Shown here one piece after another: positions 62,108 through 64,000 of a DNA stretch of 64,000 nucleotides (position 1 is the stretch's first letter; every line of letters begins with the position of its first letter). Source of the DNA: Hybos culiciformis (lineage: Eukaryota; Arthropoda; Insecta; Diptera; Hybotidae); assembly GCA_964007475.1 (NCBI GenBank), contig OZ023273.1:108994485-109058484 (forward strand), in the 5' to 3' direction. A program made the position numbers and the translations under genes. The notes beneath the pieces were generated by a model. The model worked only from the letters and a program-made list of their open reading frames with translations, had not been told where the DNA came from and did no database searches.

Positions 62108-64000
62108 TTATAACTAAAATAATTATTTCAAATTTCTGACGTCATTATAAATAAAAAAATTATCGACCTTGAATCAAATTTTTAGTTCAGTCATTTCAAA
62201 AATTAATTTAGTTATATTTTTGAGCTAAATTAAAATTAAAGGGAAAAAAATACGATATTAATTTGACGGATGTTTTCCTTCCATTTAAAACAATATTTAA
62301 TTTTTTAAATTGATTGATAAGTAAATTAAAGTACAAAAGTGTAAAGTAGGTAATTAACTTAATTAATGCTTAGAGATCCTACTAAAAAAAATTAATAAAA
62401 TTTTCACGCGTGTGTTGAATCTTAAAGTATGTATGCTTTTAAAAACATGATTAATTAAGAAATTTAATTTAATTTTTTTACAATTATGATTCAATCGGAA
62501 CAAACACAATTAGGTACACGTATTTCTATATAAACATAAGTAATTATAAAATATATAATTATTTTTATATATGTTTAGAATCGTTTATAGAATCTCAAAC
62601 AGAGCAAACAACTTGACAATCGTTATCGTTATCCAAAAATCAATATGTACCTCGATTTGCATTTTTTTTTGTTAACTAGACACGTGTACTAATTTATGTA
62701 CACATATATTGCATAAAAAATTCGTGCCTTTTTAAAAATTTTCAAAAGCAAGGGCTTTATGAGATTCAGTAAATCTATTAATCCATTACTTAAGAAATAA
62801 ATTACCTAAACAAATACAATATATTCACATATGAATATAACTCGGAATATAATTTAATTAAAGAAAAGTTATTTTCGTAGATTTTTCTTTTTAATATGGT
62901 TTTCTTTCAAATTTCATTACTTAAGTATATATACTTAAAGATAAAATCGACTAATGCAATCGCAAGTTTCGTGATCGAACATTTATGAAAATGTTTTGTG
63001 TGAAAATGAATATAAGTATATTGTGTGAAAATGAATATATATATATATAGAAAAAGCTGAAAATAAAATTTATTTTAGAATCGAATTTCACCAATCAATA
63101 TAGTCATCTTAATAAATTGGAATAATAATATGTAATAATATTTAATTTACTGAAAAAAAATTTCCAGAGTAATATGGTTATATCACAAAATTTGGTTGTA
63201 GTATTAACTTACAGAAGAATTTTACTTGTTATCATGACAAGTTTAAAATTAGATTCAATATTTTATTATACACAATGTACCTACCTCGATACCTAAGTAC
63301 TTACTTATGCGCTCATGTATAATAAATACGTATTTTCAATAAATCTATCAATAAATGCATATTATAATATAAAAGTCCATTATTTTATAATGCAGTTTTA
63401 AGTATTTTTTACAATGAAAAATTAATTTAAACAGATCAAGTTATGCAACCGCACAAAATGATATTAAATTTCTAATGCGACGGAAAGATTGCTTCTATTG
63501 ATATTAAAAACCATATTATTTCTATGTAGAAATATCTATTTTGTCATTGAGATAATAATAATAAGTACATAATAAAAAAAAAATTAGATCTGGGAAATTT
63601 TGCAACTATTTTGTTTATTTACGTTTTATGCATATAAAATTTAATGTTCTCTACTCAGCAATACTATTAAACTAAAATAATAAGAACATATAACAACTAA
63701 AACAATATATAAGTAAATATATGACCTACATTTTGACTCTTATGGTCAGAATATCATTATATTACTACAATGAAAATCAAACAGGGAAATTTGCATTATC
63801 ATATATGAAATCGTTATTTTTCAATCAAATGTATATTAAAAATATTTTAAATATTTCAAAATACTGTACATAGTTTATCTACTTGTGATTGAAAATTTTT
63901 AATAAAATAATTGAACTAAATTAATTATATTTAGAACTTACTTACTTATATGAATTTTCTTGAATGTGTTGAACTATTAAGTAGTACATTTTAAACACTT
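62108..64000. other. AT-rich non-coding region to the window end
   Basis: Nothing coding is seen. A short direct repeat TTGTGTGAAAATGAATATA-like lies near 62996-63040, followed by an AT dinucleotide run. Confidence 0.6.

Overview
The window looks like the nuclear genome of an insect. It is extremely AT-rich, with long A and T runs, AT microsatellites, introns with GT..AG ends, and two protein genes of clearly metazoan and insect-like type. I cannot assign an order from the sequence alone.

Only two genes are supported, and they are convergent. On the + strand, 2643-11123 holds a complete eight-exon gene for an organic anion transporting polypeptide (Oatp/SLCO family, 1273 aa). It has 12 predicted membrane segments, the family WVG-x-WW signature, an extracellular Kazal-like cysteine loop, a low-complexity N-terminus and an unusually long Asn-rich cytoplasmic tail. 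On the - strand, 17720-19019 holds a complete four-exon gene for the PRL-1 (PTP4A) phosphatase (176 aa), with the C-x5-R catalytic loop and a C-terminal CaaX box. The two genes have unrelated roles, membrane transport of organic anions and a prenylated membrane-associated phosphatase. About 6.6 kb of AT-rich DNA separates their 3' ends.

From about 19 to 64 kb there is no convincing complete gene. This part is mostly AT-rich intergenic or very large intronic sequence. On the - strand it contains four short segments that look like exons by splice sites and composition (about 25.1, 33.8, 42.8 and 51.2 kb). One explanation is upstream non-coding exons of PRL-1; another is an unrecognised gene with small exons. 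Neither is established.

The right half carries a series of DNA-transposon remnants recognisable by terminal inverted repeats: a foldback element (34354-35318), a hairpin repeat (44384-44475), MITE-like elements (48214-48625, 50015-50254 and 57562-57955), a decayed Tc1/mariner element with transposase fragments (55456-56386), a TA-flanked element with a frameshifted zinc-finger (PHD-like) fragment and repeated subterminal motifs (60372-61334), and a TTA-flanked PIF/Harbinger-like MITE (61569-62107). No rRNA, tRNA or CRISPR array was recognised.
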